From the NCBI GenBank assembly GCA_035456465.1, contig DATIDD010000049.1, forward strand, positions 1 through 20,836: a DNA stretch of 20,836 bases. The letters run 5' to 3'. Numbering within the stretch: position 1 is the stretch's first letter; every line of letters starts with the position of its first letter. The DNA comes from DATHTC01 sp035456465. GTDB taxonomy: Bacteria; Actinomycetota; Thermoleophilia; Gaiellales; Gaiellaceae. The notes beneath the pieces were generated by a model. The model was not told the origin of the DNA and did not search any database. It saw only the letters and a program-made list of their open reading frames with translations. The position numbers and the translations under genes were made by a program. This document shows, one piece after another, positions 14,531 through 20,836 of the stretch.

Positions 14531-15562
14531 CTATTCCTCGCCGCTCGACCCGGGCGCGACCGCGTCGACGAGCCTCGAGGCGCCGAAGCGCACCGGGTCG
14601 TCGGCGGGGAGGCCCGTCGCCCGCTCGGCCGCCGCGATCGCGTCCCGCGCCTCGTCGTCGGCGAGCGCGTGCGTGTTCAGGGCGATCGCCTCCACGCGGG
14701 CCCGCCGTGCCGGCAGCGACGCACGCTCGTACAGCTCGACGAGCTCGGGCAAGGGCGGGATCGGGTGCTCCGGCCGGTCCTCGACGTGCGTGGCTCCGGC
14801 GAGGTGGCAGAGCACCAGCGCGTGCGGCGTGCTGCCGTGCAGCAGCCCCATCGTCACCCCCGAGTAGTCGGGGTGGACGAGCGCGCCCTGCCCCTCGACG
14901 ACCAGCAGCTCCTCCCCGCCGCGCCGGTGGCCCTCCACGACGAGCCGCTCCGCCGCGCCGGCGAGGAAGTCGGCGACGACGGCGTCCACGGCGATCCCCC
15001 AGCCGGCGATGAGGATCCCGGTCTGGCCGGTGGGGACGAACCGCGAGCGGATGCCGCGACGCCGCGCCTCCAGGTCCAGCTCGAGCGCGACCGTCTTCTT
15101 CCCGATCGCGCAGTCGGAGCCGACGGTGGCGACGATCCGCGCCGGCACGCGGAGATTCTCGCCGGTCGGGACGCTCAGGCCGTCGGGCGGCCGGCGCAGG
15201 TCGCGGAGCTCGACCCGGTGCCGCGCGGCGAGCTCGCGCAGCTCGGGGTCGTCGCCGAGGAACTCGTGGAGGCCCGACTCGACGTCCAGCCCCTGGCCGA
15301 TGCACCGCCTGAGCAGCTCGCGCCACTCCGGCGGGAAGCGGCCGCCGGCGGTCGCCACGCCGACCACGGCGGTGGTGGGGTTGAAGCAGAGCGCGTCGTT
15401 GACCGAGGCGACGACCGGCTTCCCCTCCATCGTCTCGCCGGCCCGCCGGGAGTCGAGCACCGCGACCACGTCGTCGGCGCGGTAACGGAGCAGGCCGCGC
15501 GCCGTCTTCCCGTAGTGCGGGTCGCCCGAGAAGCCCTCCGCCAGGATCAGGTACCGCTTCAC
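14531..15562 (-). CDS. DUF1611 P-loop protein, DgcN-like N-acetyltransferase candidate
   Basis: The 343-residue DUF1611 protein has an N-terminal Rossmann-like half (RYLILAEGFSGDPHYGKTARGLLRY, then VVGVATAGGRFPPEW) and a C-terminal P-loop half with GSDCAIGKKT at 148-157, PTGQTGILIAGWGIAVDAVVADFLAGA, and VVEGQGALVHPDYSGVTMGLLHG. DUF1611 genes commonly sit beside an enolase-superfamily epimerase, as here. In the DgcN/DgcA pathway the DUF1611 member acetylates D-glutamate and DgcA then converts N-acetyl-D-Glu to N-acetyl-L-Glu. Whether this protein does the same is inferred. The GTG start at 15562 is 34 nt after the epimerase stop, and that gap is filled by a palindrome. No clear Shine-Dalgarno. 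Confidence 0.85.
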   Translation of the reverse strand: MKRYLILAEGFSGDPHYGKTARGLLRYRADDVVAVLDSRRAGETMEGKPVVASVNDALCFNPTTAVVGVATAGGRFPPEWRELLRRCIGQGLDVESGLHEFLGDDPELRELAARHRVELRDLRRPPDGLSVPTGENLRVPARIVATVGSDCAIGKKTVALELDLEARRRGIRSRFVPTGQTGILIAGWGIAVDAVVADFLAGAAERLVVEGHRRGGEELLVVEGQGALVHPDYSGVTMGLLHGSTPHALVLCHLAGATHVEDRPEHPIPPLPELVELYERASLPARRARVEAIALNTHALADDEARDAIAAAERATGLPADDPVRFGASRLVDAVAPGSSGEE

Positions 15563-15568
15563 GTCCGA

Positions 15569-15593
15569 GCAAGTGACAGTCTGTTACTTGTCC
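15569..15593. repeat. intergenic palindrome, copy 2
   Basis: GCAAGTGACAG T CTGTTACTTGTCC, a dyad with one G/T mismatch in 10 pairs, filling most of the 34-nt gap between the DgcA-like and DgcN-like genes. Its right arm CTGTTACTTGTCC is identical to that of the copy at 10143-10176. Confidence 0.75.
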
Positions 15594-15596
15594 AGT

Positions 15597-16616
15597 TCAG
15601 GAGCGTAGTCGTGCCGCGGGCGCGACGCCGAGGCCCGGCGCGTCTGCCGGCACCTGCACGCCGTCGACGAGCTCGACCCCCGGCCACGGGTCCTCCGCGA
15701 GCAGGAGGTTGCCGTCGAGGTCGACGTGGTCGCAGAGGCTCGCGATCTGCGCTCCCGCAGCGATCCCGAGCCCCGACTCGACCATGCAGCCGAGCATCAC
15801 GCCGAGCCCGAGCGCGCGCGCGGCGTGCGCCATCCGCACCGCCTCGCGGATCCCGCCCGACTTCGCCAGCTTGAGGTTGACGCCGTGCGCCACCCGCGCG
15901 CACGCGGCGACGTCCGCGAGCGTGTGGCAGTCCTCGTCGACGTACACGGGGAGAGGCGAGCGGCGCCGCAGCTCCTCCCCGCCCGCGTCCCCGGCCGGGA
16001 GCGGCTGCTCCACGTACTCGACGCCGAGCTCGGCGAGCTGCGGGATCGCGTCGAGCGCCTCGTCGAGCGACCAGTACTCGTTGACGTCGACCTGGAGCGG
16101 CACGTCGGTCACGCCCCGCACGACGCGGACGCGCTCGACGTCGAGGCCGTCGCCTCCGCCGAGCTTGAGCTTCAGCCGCCGGAACCGGCCGCGGACGCGC
16201 TCCGCCTTTCGCGCGGTCTCGTCGGGGTCGCCGAGGCCGAGCGTCCACGAGGTCGGCGGCCCCCCGCGGCGCAGGCCGAGCAGGCGCCAGACCGGCAGCC
16301 CGAGCAGCTTCCCCTGGAGGTCGTGGAGCGCGCCGTCGATTGCCGCGCGCGCGGCCCGTTCCCGCGCCGGCAGCCGCTCGAGGATCTCGTCGACCGCGAA
16401 CGGGTCGTCGCCCAGCTCAGCGGCCGCCTCCTGCGCGAACGCGAGCGCAGAGGCCGCCGACTCGTCGTAGCGGTCGATCGGCGCCGCCTCGCCGTAGCCG
16501 GTCACGTCGCCGTGGCCGATCGCGACGACCACGGTCTCGGCCACGTCCTGGGCCGAGCGCGCGATCCGGAAGGTCTCGGCGAGGCGGAGGGACTGCACGC
16601 GCGCCTCGAGCTGCAC
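15597..16616 (-). CDS. enolase-superfamily epimerase, DgcA / L-Ala-D/L-Glu epimerase type
   Basis: A 339-residue member of the muconate-lactonising subgroup. Visible are the N-terminal capping domain (about 1-115, ending GALHDLQGKLLGLPVWRLLG), the KxK base pair LKLK (Lys149, Lys151), metal ligands Asp177 (QVDVNEYW), Glu203 (YVEQPLP) and Asp227 (VYVDEDCHTLAD), the second base in VNLKLAKSGG (Lys249/Lys252), and DLDGNLLLAEDPW, typical of dipeptide epimerases. It could epimerise L-Ala-D-Glu from muropeptide recycling, or racemise N-acetyl-D-glutamate as DgcA. The adjacent DUF1611 gene favours the latter. The GTG start at 16616 lies 6 nt after a TAGGCT -10, indicating a leaderless mRNA. First gene of its transcription unit. 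Confidence 0.9.
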   Translation of the reverse strand: MQLEARVQSLRLAETFRIARSAQDVAETVVVAIGHGDVTGYGEAAPIDRYDESAASALAFAQEAAAELGDDPFAVDEILERLPARERAARAAIDGALHDLQGKLLGLPVWRLLGLRRGGPPTSWTLGLGDPDETARKAERVRGRFRRLKLKLGGGDGLDVERVRVVRGVTDVPLQVDVNEYWSLDEALDAIPQLAELGVEYVEQPLPAGDAGGEELRRRSPLPVYVDEDCHTLADVAACARVAHGVNLKLAKSGGIREAVRMAHAARALGLGVMLGCMVESGLGIAAGAQIASLCDHVDLDGNLLLAEDPWPGVELVDGVQVPADAPGLGVAPAARLRS

Positions 16617-16622
16617 CCCGTG

Positions 16623-16628
16623 AGCCTA
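16623..16628 (-). promoter_or_regulatory. -10 element for the epimerase gene, leaderless type
   Basis: TAGGCT on the minus strand, 6 nt before GTG. Divergent from and close to the metalloprotease promoter in a 78-nt shared region. Confidence 0.5.
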
Positions 16629-16634
16629 CTGAGA

Positions 16635-16663
16635 TTGCATCCGCTATCCCCTCGCAGTAGCGT
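16635..16663 (+). promoter_or_regulatory. sigma-A-type promoter of the metalloprotease gene
   Basis: TTGCAT (16635-16640), a 17-nt spacer, then TAGCGT (16658-16663). The start would fall near 16670, leaving a leader of about 25 nt with a good Shine-Dalgarno. Confidence 0.6.
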
Positions 16664-16694
16664 GCCCCCGTCAGTCGTCCAGAAGGGGGAGAAG

Positions 16695-17633
16695 ATGAAC
16701 CGCCGCACCACCCGCCTGCTCGTGGCGCTGGCCGCGCTCGCCTCGGCGCTCGTCGCCACTACGGCCGGCCAGGCCGCCGCTGCGCCCGCGGCGACCGCGT
16801 TCGACTCGTGCGCGGCGTTCGACGCCGTTACCGCGATCACGTCCTCGACCGGGCTCGCCCGCGGCGCCGGCGACGCGGTTCGCGAGCCCTCGCTCAACGC
16901 GACCTACACGGCGATGCCGGACAGCGCCAAGGGCAAGGGCGGCCCGCGCTTCAAGGCGACCGTCGACGTCTGGTTCCACGTCGTCACCGACGGCGCGACC
17001 GGCAGCGTGACGCAGAAGCAGATCGACGACCAGCTGACGGCGCTGAACCTCGGCTTCGACGGCTTCTACGGAGGCGCGAGGTCCGGGCTCAAGTTCCGCC
17101 TCGCCGGCGTCACGCGCACCGACAATGCCGAGTGGTTCTACGCCGGGCCCACGACGAAGGGCGAGCGCGAGATGAAGAAGGCGCTCCATCGCGGGGGCTG
17201 GGCCACGCTCAACGTCTACTCGACGACGGCCGGCGCGTACCTCGGCTGGGCGTACCTCCCCGGGCTCCCGGAGTCGCAGCAGTACCTCGACGGGATCGTG
17301 TCCGACTGGGAGGCGATGCCGGGGACGTCCGACAGGTACGCCGACCGGTACGACCTGGGGTTCACGCTCGTCCACGAGGCAGGCCACTGGGTCAACCTCG
17401 AGCACACGTTCTACGGCGGCTGCAACGCGAAGGGCGACTACGTGGACGACACGCCGGCCGAGCGGACGCCGACGAGCGGGTGCCCGGCCGGCAAGGACAC
17501 GTGCTCGGACCCGGGCGTCGACCCGATCCACAACTTCATGGACTACTCGTACGACGCGTGCTACGAGGAGTTCACGCCGGGACAGGTCGCCCGGATGCAG
17601 GACGCCTGGCTCTTCTACCGCGCCGGTCAGTAG
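16695..17633 (+). CDS. secreted zinc metalloprotease, pappalysin/M43-like metzincin
   Basis: An exported protease of 312 residues: signal peptide at 1-30 (LLVALAALASALVATTAGQAAA), a short pro-region, then the catalytic domain from about residue 88 (VDVWFHVVTDG). The zinc site is HEAGHWVNLEH (His227, Glu228, His231, His237), and the Met-turn is NFMDYSYDAC (Met282), as in M43. The usual metzincin glycine in HExxHxxGxxH is Asn here. Cysteines after the zinc site (GGC 243, SGC 263, DTC 270, DAC 289) probably form disulfides as in ulilysin-type enzymes. ATG at 16695 follows AAGGGGGAG. Monocistronic: own promoter upstream and a strong terminator right after. Confidence 0.92.
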   Translation: MNRRTTRLLVALAALASALVATTAGQAAAAPAATAFDSCAAFDAVTAITSSTGLARGAGDAVREPSLNATYTAMPDSAKGKGGPRFKATVDVWFHVVTDGATGSVTQKQIDDQLTALNLGFDGFYGGARSGLKFRLAGVTRTDNAEWFYAGPTTKGEREMKKALHRGGWATLNVYSTTAGAYLGWAYLPGLPESQQYLDGIVSDWEAMPGTSDRYADRYDLGFTLVHEAGHWVNLEHTFYGGCNAKGDYVDDTPAERTPTSGCPAGKDTCSDPGVDPIHNFMDYSYDACYEEFTPGQVARMQDAWLFYRAGQ

Positions 17634-17640
17634 CGGCGCA

Positions 17641-17674
17641 GGCGGAGGGCCGGCCTCGCTGCCGGCCCTCCGCC
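17641..17674 (+). terminator. strong hairpin terminator after the metalloprotease gene
   Basis: A perfect 14-bp stem GGCGGAGGGCCGGC / GCCGGCCCTCCGCC with loop CTCGCT, 7 nt after the stop. It lies between convergent genes and could serve both strands. Confidence 0.8.
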
Positions 17675-17690
17675 GCGTCACCTCGGCCCG

Positions 17691-18074
17691 TCACTCGTCC
17701 GACGTGATCAGCCGCCCGTCGCGGTAGCCGCCCGACCGCGGCAGGCGATGCTCGAAGCTGCAGGCTGCCACCGCGGCGACGTCTGCGCCCCACAGGCTGC
17801 GCAGGATCGCGGTGACGAGCGGCACTCCCTCGGATTCGCTCGCCTCGAGCCCGACGATGTACGGCCACCACGTGAAGTCGGTCTCGTCGGGTGGTTCTGC
17901 CTCGAACGTCGGGTTCGACGAGTTGTGCGTCACGTCGATCTCGACGCCGCCCGGGGTCGTGACGGCCGGCCCGTCGGCGACGCCGCCGGTCGCCGCAGCG
18001 ACCAGGTCCGCCAGCGCGTCCGCGCTTTCGACCCCGGTCACGAAGACGGCACACCAGTCGACGGCATCCGTCAT
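17691..18074 (-). CDS. hypothetical protein, 127 residues
   Basis: I do not recognise this protein. It is soluble-looking and acidic, with no signal peptide or membrane segment. It begins MTDAVDWCAVFVTGVESADALADLVAAATGG, which reads as a beta strand then helix, followed by a strand-rich middle (GVEIDVTHNSSNP, ETDFTWWPYIVGLEA) and a helix EGVPLVTAILRSLWGADVAAVAACSFEHRLP. ATG at 18074 is preferred: GGGGTGG sits about 9 nt upstream and the sequence turns protein-like there. GTG at 18098 is possible. The coding sense is supported by sensible composition and an open frame up to the terminator side. It faces the metalloprotease gene convergently. Confidence 0.65.
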   Translation of the reverse strand: MTDAVDWCAVFVTGVESADALADLVAAATGGVADGPAVTTPGGVEIDVTHNSSNPTFEAEPPDETDFTWWPYIVGLEASESEGVPLVTAILRSLWGADVAAVAACSFEHRLPRSGGYRDGRLITSDE

Positions 18075-18122
18075 GCCGACGCGCCACCCCGACGCCACGC
18101 GCCCGATAGCAACGAACCCCTG

Positions 18123-18326
18123 CTAGTCGCGTCGTGACTCACGCCGTGACTCATCGGCGTCGAACAAGTCGCCGCCCTGGCTCAAGCGGTAGGCCTCGGC
18201 CAAGACCCACGTCAGGGCGGCGATTCCGAACAGCACTGCCGCGAAGCCGTTCCAGAAGGTCAGCCCCACGAACACGACCACCACGACGAGAGCGGTAACG
18301 AGCAGGCGTCGCATTCCCGACATCAT
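18123..18326 (-). CDS. small two-helix membrane protein, 67 residues
   Basis: A short protein with two hydrophobic helices (about 7-24, LLVTALVVVVVFVGLTFW, and 27-45, GFAAVLFGIAALTWVLAEAY) and a charged tail with a repeated ESRR. No family is recognised; the layout is common among small actinobacterial membrane proteins. The start may be any of the ATGs at 18326, 18323 or 18314. It lies 48 nt upstream of the 127-residue gene on the same strand, and 51 nt downstream of tRNA-Arg. Confidence 0.6.
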   Translation of the reverse strand: MMSGMRRLLVTALVVVVVFVGLTFWNGFAAVLFGIAALTWVLAEAYRLSQGGDLFDADESRRESRRD

Positions 18327-18377
18327 CCGGCCCGTCCTGCTCCGACCTTGACCCGACTGGCCACAACGGGGGTTCTA

Positions 18378-18450
18378 TGCGCCCGGCAGGATTCGAACCT
18401 GCGACCTCGCGCTCCGGAGGCGCGCGCTCTATCCCCTGAGCTACGGGCGC
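18378..18450 (-). tRNA. tRNA-Arg (anticodon CCG)
   Basis: A 73-nt cloverleaf on the minus strand: acceptor GCGCCCG/CGGGCGC, D-stem GCTC/GAGC, anticodon stem CGCGC/GCGCG with loop CTCCGGA (anticodon CCG, reads CGG), T-stem GCAGG/CCTGC with loop TTCGAAT, discriminator A. No CCA is encoded, so it needs RNase Z and CCA addition. CGG is a frequent arginine codon in this GC-rich DNA. Confidence 0.97.
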
Positions 18451-18461
18451 CGGGGCCGCCC

Positions 18462-18467
18462 AGTGTA
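18462..18467 (-). promoter_or_regulatory. -10 element of tRNA-Arg
   Basis: TACACT on the minus strand, 11 nt before the mature 5' end. No clear -35 is seen. Confidence 0.45.
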
Positions 18468-18521
18468 CCGGCGTTTCCGGCCCCGCTCCCGCCGCGCGTC
18501 AGGCCCGGGACGCGGCCCGGG

Positions 18522-18527
18522 TAGCCT
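18522..18527 (+). promoter_or_regulatory. -10 element for the MFS gene, leaderless type
   Basis: TAGCCT followed by 7 nt and the GTG at 18535. There is no Shine-Dalgarno in between. Confidence 0.5.
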
Positions 18528-18534
18528 CGGGCGG

Positions 18535-19926
18535 GTGCGCCCGCTGCTGGCCTACGTCCGCTCGCTCAACCCGCACCTCCCGCGCTCCGTCCAGATCCTG
18601 CAGGCCGGCGGGCTCGCGAACGCGTTCGGGAACGGCCTCGCGATCCCGTTCCTGTTCATCTACCTGCACAACGTCCGCGGCATCGACCTCGGCACCGCGG
18701 GGCTCGTGGTCGGCACCAACGGCGCCGTCAGCCTGGTCTCGGGCCCCGTCCTCGGCGCGATGATCGACCGCGTCGGCGGGCGCCGGACGCTCGCCTTCGC
18801 GCTCGTGGCGATGGCCGTCGGCTACGGGCTCTACCCGTTCGTCCACGAGCCGTGGCAGGCCTTCGCCGCCGCCGCGATCGCCGGGATCGGGAACGGCGGC
18901 TTCTGGCCCAGCCAGTCGAGCCTGCTCGCAGGCCTCGCCGGGCCGACGCAGCGGCACACCGCATTCGCGACGCAGCGCGTGATGATGAACCTCGGCATCG
19001 GCCTCGGCGGGCTCACCGGCGGGCTGATCGCGACCACGTCCAACCCGAGGACGTTCGAGGCGCTGTTCCTCCTCGACGCCGCGACGTTCCTCGTGTTCGT
19101 CGGCGCGCTCGCGTTCGTCCCGGACCCCCCGCGCGCGGTCGGCGCCGACGGGCGTCACGAGCGCGCCGGCAGCTACGTCGACGTGCTGCGCAACCGCGTG
19201 TTCGTGGCCGTCCTCGCGCTCAACTTCGTGTTCGTCGCGGCCGGGATGGCCGGGCTCGAGACGTTCCCGGCGTACGCGAAGAACTTCGCCGGCGTGGGCG
19301 AGACCGGGATCGGCGTGGCGTTCTTCCTCAACACCGTCGTGATCGTGTTCGCGCAGCTGCCGATCGCCCGCGCGCTCGAAGGCCGGCGGCGCATGGCGAC
19401 CTTCGCGGTGCTCGGGATCGTGTGGGCGGTGTCGTGGGCGCTCGTCCCGCTCGCCGGGACGGCGCTCACGGGCGGGGCCGCGTTCGCGCTCCTCGCCTTC
19501 GCCATCTCGCTGTTCGCCGTCGGCGAGTGCCTCCACGGGACGGTCCAGGCGCCGCTCGTCGCCGACCTCGCCGACCACCGCCTGATCGGCCGGTACATGG
19601 CGCTGTCGGCGTGGACGTGGAGCGTCGGCTTCACCCTCGGCCCCGCCGTCGGCGGCTACGCGCTGAAGCACGCGCCGGAGGCGTTCTGGCTCGGGGCCGG
19701 CGCGCTCTGCCTCGCCGCCGGCGCGATGTCGCTCCTGCTCGAGCGGGCGCTGCCCGTGCACGTCCGCCGCACGCCGGGCCGAAGGCGTGCCGGGGAGGCT
19801 TTCGGGGTAGCATCGGGAACCGTGACGGCGACCATGGACGACCCGCTGAGTCCCGATGCCGGCCCTGCCCCGCATCCGGCGCACGCGCCCGCGGCTGGCC
19901 TCGAGCGAGGTCACGGCTCCGCCTGA
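18535..19926 (+). CDS. major facilitator superfamily transporter
   Basis: A 463-residue protein with about 12 membrane helices. The loop 2-3 signature GAMIDRVGGRRTLAFAL (about residues 76-92) is the MFS G-x-x-x-D-R-x-G-R-R/K motif. GNGGFWPSQSSLLAGLAGPTQRHTAFATQRVMMNLGIGLGG corresponds to helices 4-5. The second half carries IARALEGRRRMATFAVLGIVW and GECLHGTVQAPLVADLADHRLIGRYMALS, resembling MdtH/YceL-like drug-efflux members. Substrate unknown. The GTG at 18535 is chosen because it follows a leaderless-type -10 and because the upstream in-frame extension is arginine-rich and not protein-like. The hydrophobic domain ends near residue 403. The last 60 residues are a polar tail whose final 71 nt overlap corA in another frame. 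Confidence 0.9.
   Translation: MRPLLAYVRSLNPHLPRSVQILQAGGLANAFGNGLAIPFLFIYLHNVRGIDLGTAGLVVGTNGAVSLVSGPVLGAMIDRVGGRRTLAFALVAMAVGYGLYPFVHEPWQAFAAAAIAGIGNGGFWPSQSSLLAGLAGPTQRHTAFATQRVMMNLGIGLGGLTGGLIATTSNPRTFEALFLLDAATFLVFVGALAFVPDPPRAVGADGRHERAGSYVDVLRNRVFVAVLALNFVFVAAGMAGLETFPAYAKNFAGVGETGIGVAFFLNTVVIVFAQLPIARALEGRRRMATFAVLGIVWAVSWALVPLAGTALTGGAAFALLAFAISLFAVGECLHGTVQAPLVADLADHRLIGRYMALSAWTWSVGFTLGPAVGGYALKHAPEAFWLGAGALCLAAGAMSLLLERALPVHVRRTPGRRRAGEAFGVASGTVTATMDDPLSPDAGPAPHPAHAPAAGLERGHGSA
19808..19813 (+). promoter_or_regulatory. possible -10 for corA inside the MFS 3' end
   Basis: TAGCAT, 42 nt before the corA ATG. It also lies 8 nt before an in-frame MFS GTG (19822), so a short leaderless peptide could start there instead. 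Confidence 0.35.
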
Positions 19927-20836
19927 GCCCCGCCTCGCCGAGCTCACCGCCAACGGGCTGACCTGGATCCACCTCGACGCGCCCCTGCTCGGCGAGGCGA
20001 CCGAGCTCGCCGATCGCTTCGGCTGGCACGAGCTCGACCTCGAGGACATCCTCTCGAAGCGCCAGCGGCCCAAGATCGACGAGTACCCCGACTACCTCTT
20101 CTCCGTCCTCCACTTCCCCTGGTACGACAAGGCGGTCGGGCGCCTCAACGCCGCCGAGCTGGACGTGTTCCTCGGCCGCGACTACCTCGTCACGCTGCCG
20201 AACGTCGAGCTGCTGCCCGTCTCACGGCTGTTCCGGCGCGTCGAGGCGGACGCACAGCTCCGGGACGACCTGTTCGGCAAGGGCTCCGGCTACCTGCTCT
20301 ACCACGTCCTCGACGACCTCTTCGACTACTGCTTCCCGATCCTCGACAAGATCGGGCACAAGCTCGACCGGATCGAGGACGAGTTGTTCGAGGGCGCCGC
20401 CGAGGAGGTCGTGCGGGACATCTCCAACGTCAAGCAGGAGATCATCTCGTACCGCAAGATCATCAAGCCGGAGCGCGCGACGCTGCGGCTGCTCGAGCGA
20501 CGCGTGGAGCGGTTCCTCCCCGAGGAGCTGGAGATCTACTTCGACGACATCGTCGACGCGTCGGAGCGGATCTGGGACCTCCTCGACAACTACAAGGAGG
20601 TCGCCGACGCGCTCGAGCAGACGAACGAGTCGGTGATCTCGCACCGCCAGAACGACGTGCTGCGGTTGCTGACGCTCATCAGCGTGACGATGCTGCCGCT
20701 GACGCTGATCACGGGGATCTTCGGGATGAACGTCCTCTACCCGGGCGAGGGGACGCCGGAGGCGTTCTGGATCATCCTCGCGCTCCTCGTCGCGACGCTG
20801 GCGGGGATGGTCGCCTTCTTCCGCTACAAGCGCTGG
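19856..20836 (+). CDS. corA: CorA-family magnesium/cobalt channel (3' end cut by window)
   Basis: An inner-membrane Mg2+ channel. 327 residues are visible; only the last few are likely missing. The N-terminal cytosolic domain shows LTWIHLDAPLLGEATELADRFGWHELDLEDILSKRQRPKIDEYPDYLFSVLHFP and FLGRDYLVTLPN. The long stalk helix runs about 180-265 (VKQEIISYRKIIKPERATLRLL). TM1 is about 269-289, ending in the signature Gly-Met-Asn at 290-292 (GIFGMNV), and TM2 about 303-322, followed by the basic end FFRYKRW. ATG at 19856 is the first start after an in-frame TGA at 19847. No clear Shine-Dalgarno. It overlaps the 3' end of the MFS gene by 71 nt out of frame. Confidence 0.93.
   Translation, partial: MPALPRIRRTRPRLASSEVTAPPEPRLAELTANGLTWIHLDAPLLGEATELADRFGWHELDLEDILSKRQRPKIDEYPDYLFSVLHFPWYDKAVGRLNAAELDVFLGRDYLVTLPNVELLPVSRLFRRVEADAQLRDDLFGKGSGYLLYHVLDDLFDYCFPILDKIGHKLDRIEDELFEGAAEEVVRDISNVKQEIISYRKIIKPERATLRLLERRVERFLPEELEIYFDDIVDASERIWDLLDNYKEVADALEQTNESVISHRQNDVLRLLTLISVTMLPLTLITGIFGMNVLYPGEGTPEAFWIILALLVATLAGMVAFFRYKRW

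Noticed and set aside
1..20836. CRISPR array, insertion sequence, prophage or toxin-antitoxin module
   Set aside because: No regularly spaced repeats, transposase motifs, terminal inverted repeats or phage genes were seen on either strand.

Overview
This is a very GC-rich, densely packed bacterial chromosome segment. Gene content points to Actinobacteriota, and I infer a deep-branching soil lineage such as Thermoleophilia. The evidence is a PyrR-headed pyrimidine operon in actinobacterial order, an ECF sigma/RskA-type anti-sigma pair, Gram-positive-type LexA boxes, many GTG starts, and several TAGNNT -10 elements lying only 6-9 nt upstream of start codons, which suggests leaderless mRNAs. The class is inferred; no rRNA is present to confirm it.

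Layout. 1-5917 (- strand): pyrR-pyrB-pyrC-carA-carB, the first steps of UMP synthesis. Every junction overlaps, and carB runs off the left edge. A hairpin in the leader (5923-5955) carries a PyrR-type CNGNGA hexaloop and pairs with the pyrR Shine-Dalgarno. 6068-10095 (+ strand): a secreted two-repeat DUF4397 protein with a strong terminator, then an ECF sigma factor, its membrane anti-sigma factor and a GT-C (PMT/ArnT-like) membrane glycosyltransferase.

10164-16616 (- strand, listed in order of transcription): an enolase-superfamily epimerase and a DUF1611 protein (a DgcA/DgcN-like pair, D-glutamate or muropeptide metabolism), a secreted glycoside-hydrolase-like protein overlapping a YfcE-like phosphoesterase, a tiny membrane-anchored LysM protein under two LexA/SOS boxes (YneA/Rv2719c-like division inhibitor candidate), RNase Z, a DUF2007 protein and a class I methyltransferase. 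16695-17633 (+): a secreted M43-type zinc metalloprotease with its own promoter and terminator. 17691-18450 (-): an unrecognised 127-aa protein, a 67-aa membrane protein and tRNA-Arg(CCG). 18535-20836 (+): an MFS transporter whose 3' end overlaps a CorA magnesium channel gene cut off by the right edge.

The points most worth following up are the PyrR translational-repression hairpin, the tandem SOS boxes on the LysM gene, two overlapping gene junctions where the downstream gene seems to lack a canonical start codon (ATAG and GTAA instead of the usual ATGA/GTGA), and a near-identical palindrome found in two separate intergenic spots. There is no CRISPR array, insertion sequence or phage module. 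No stretch over 300 bases lacks a gene.
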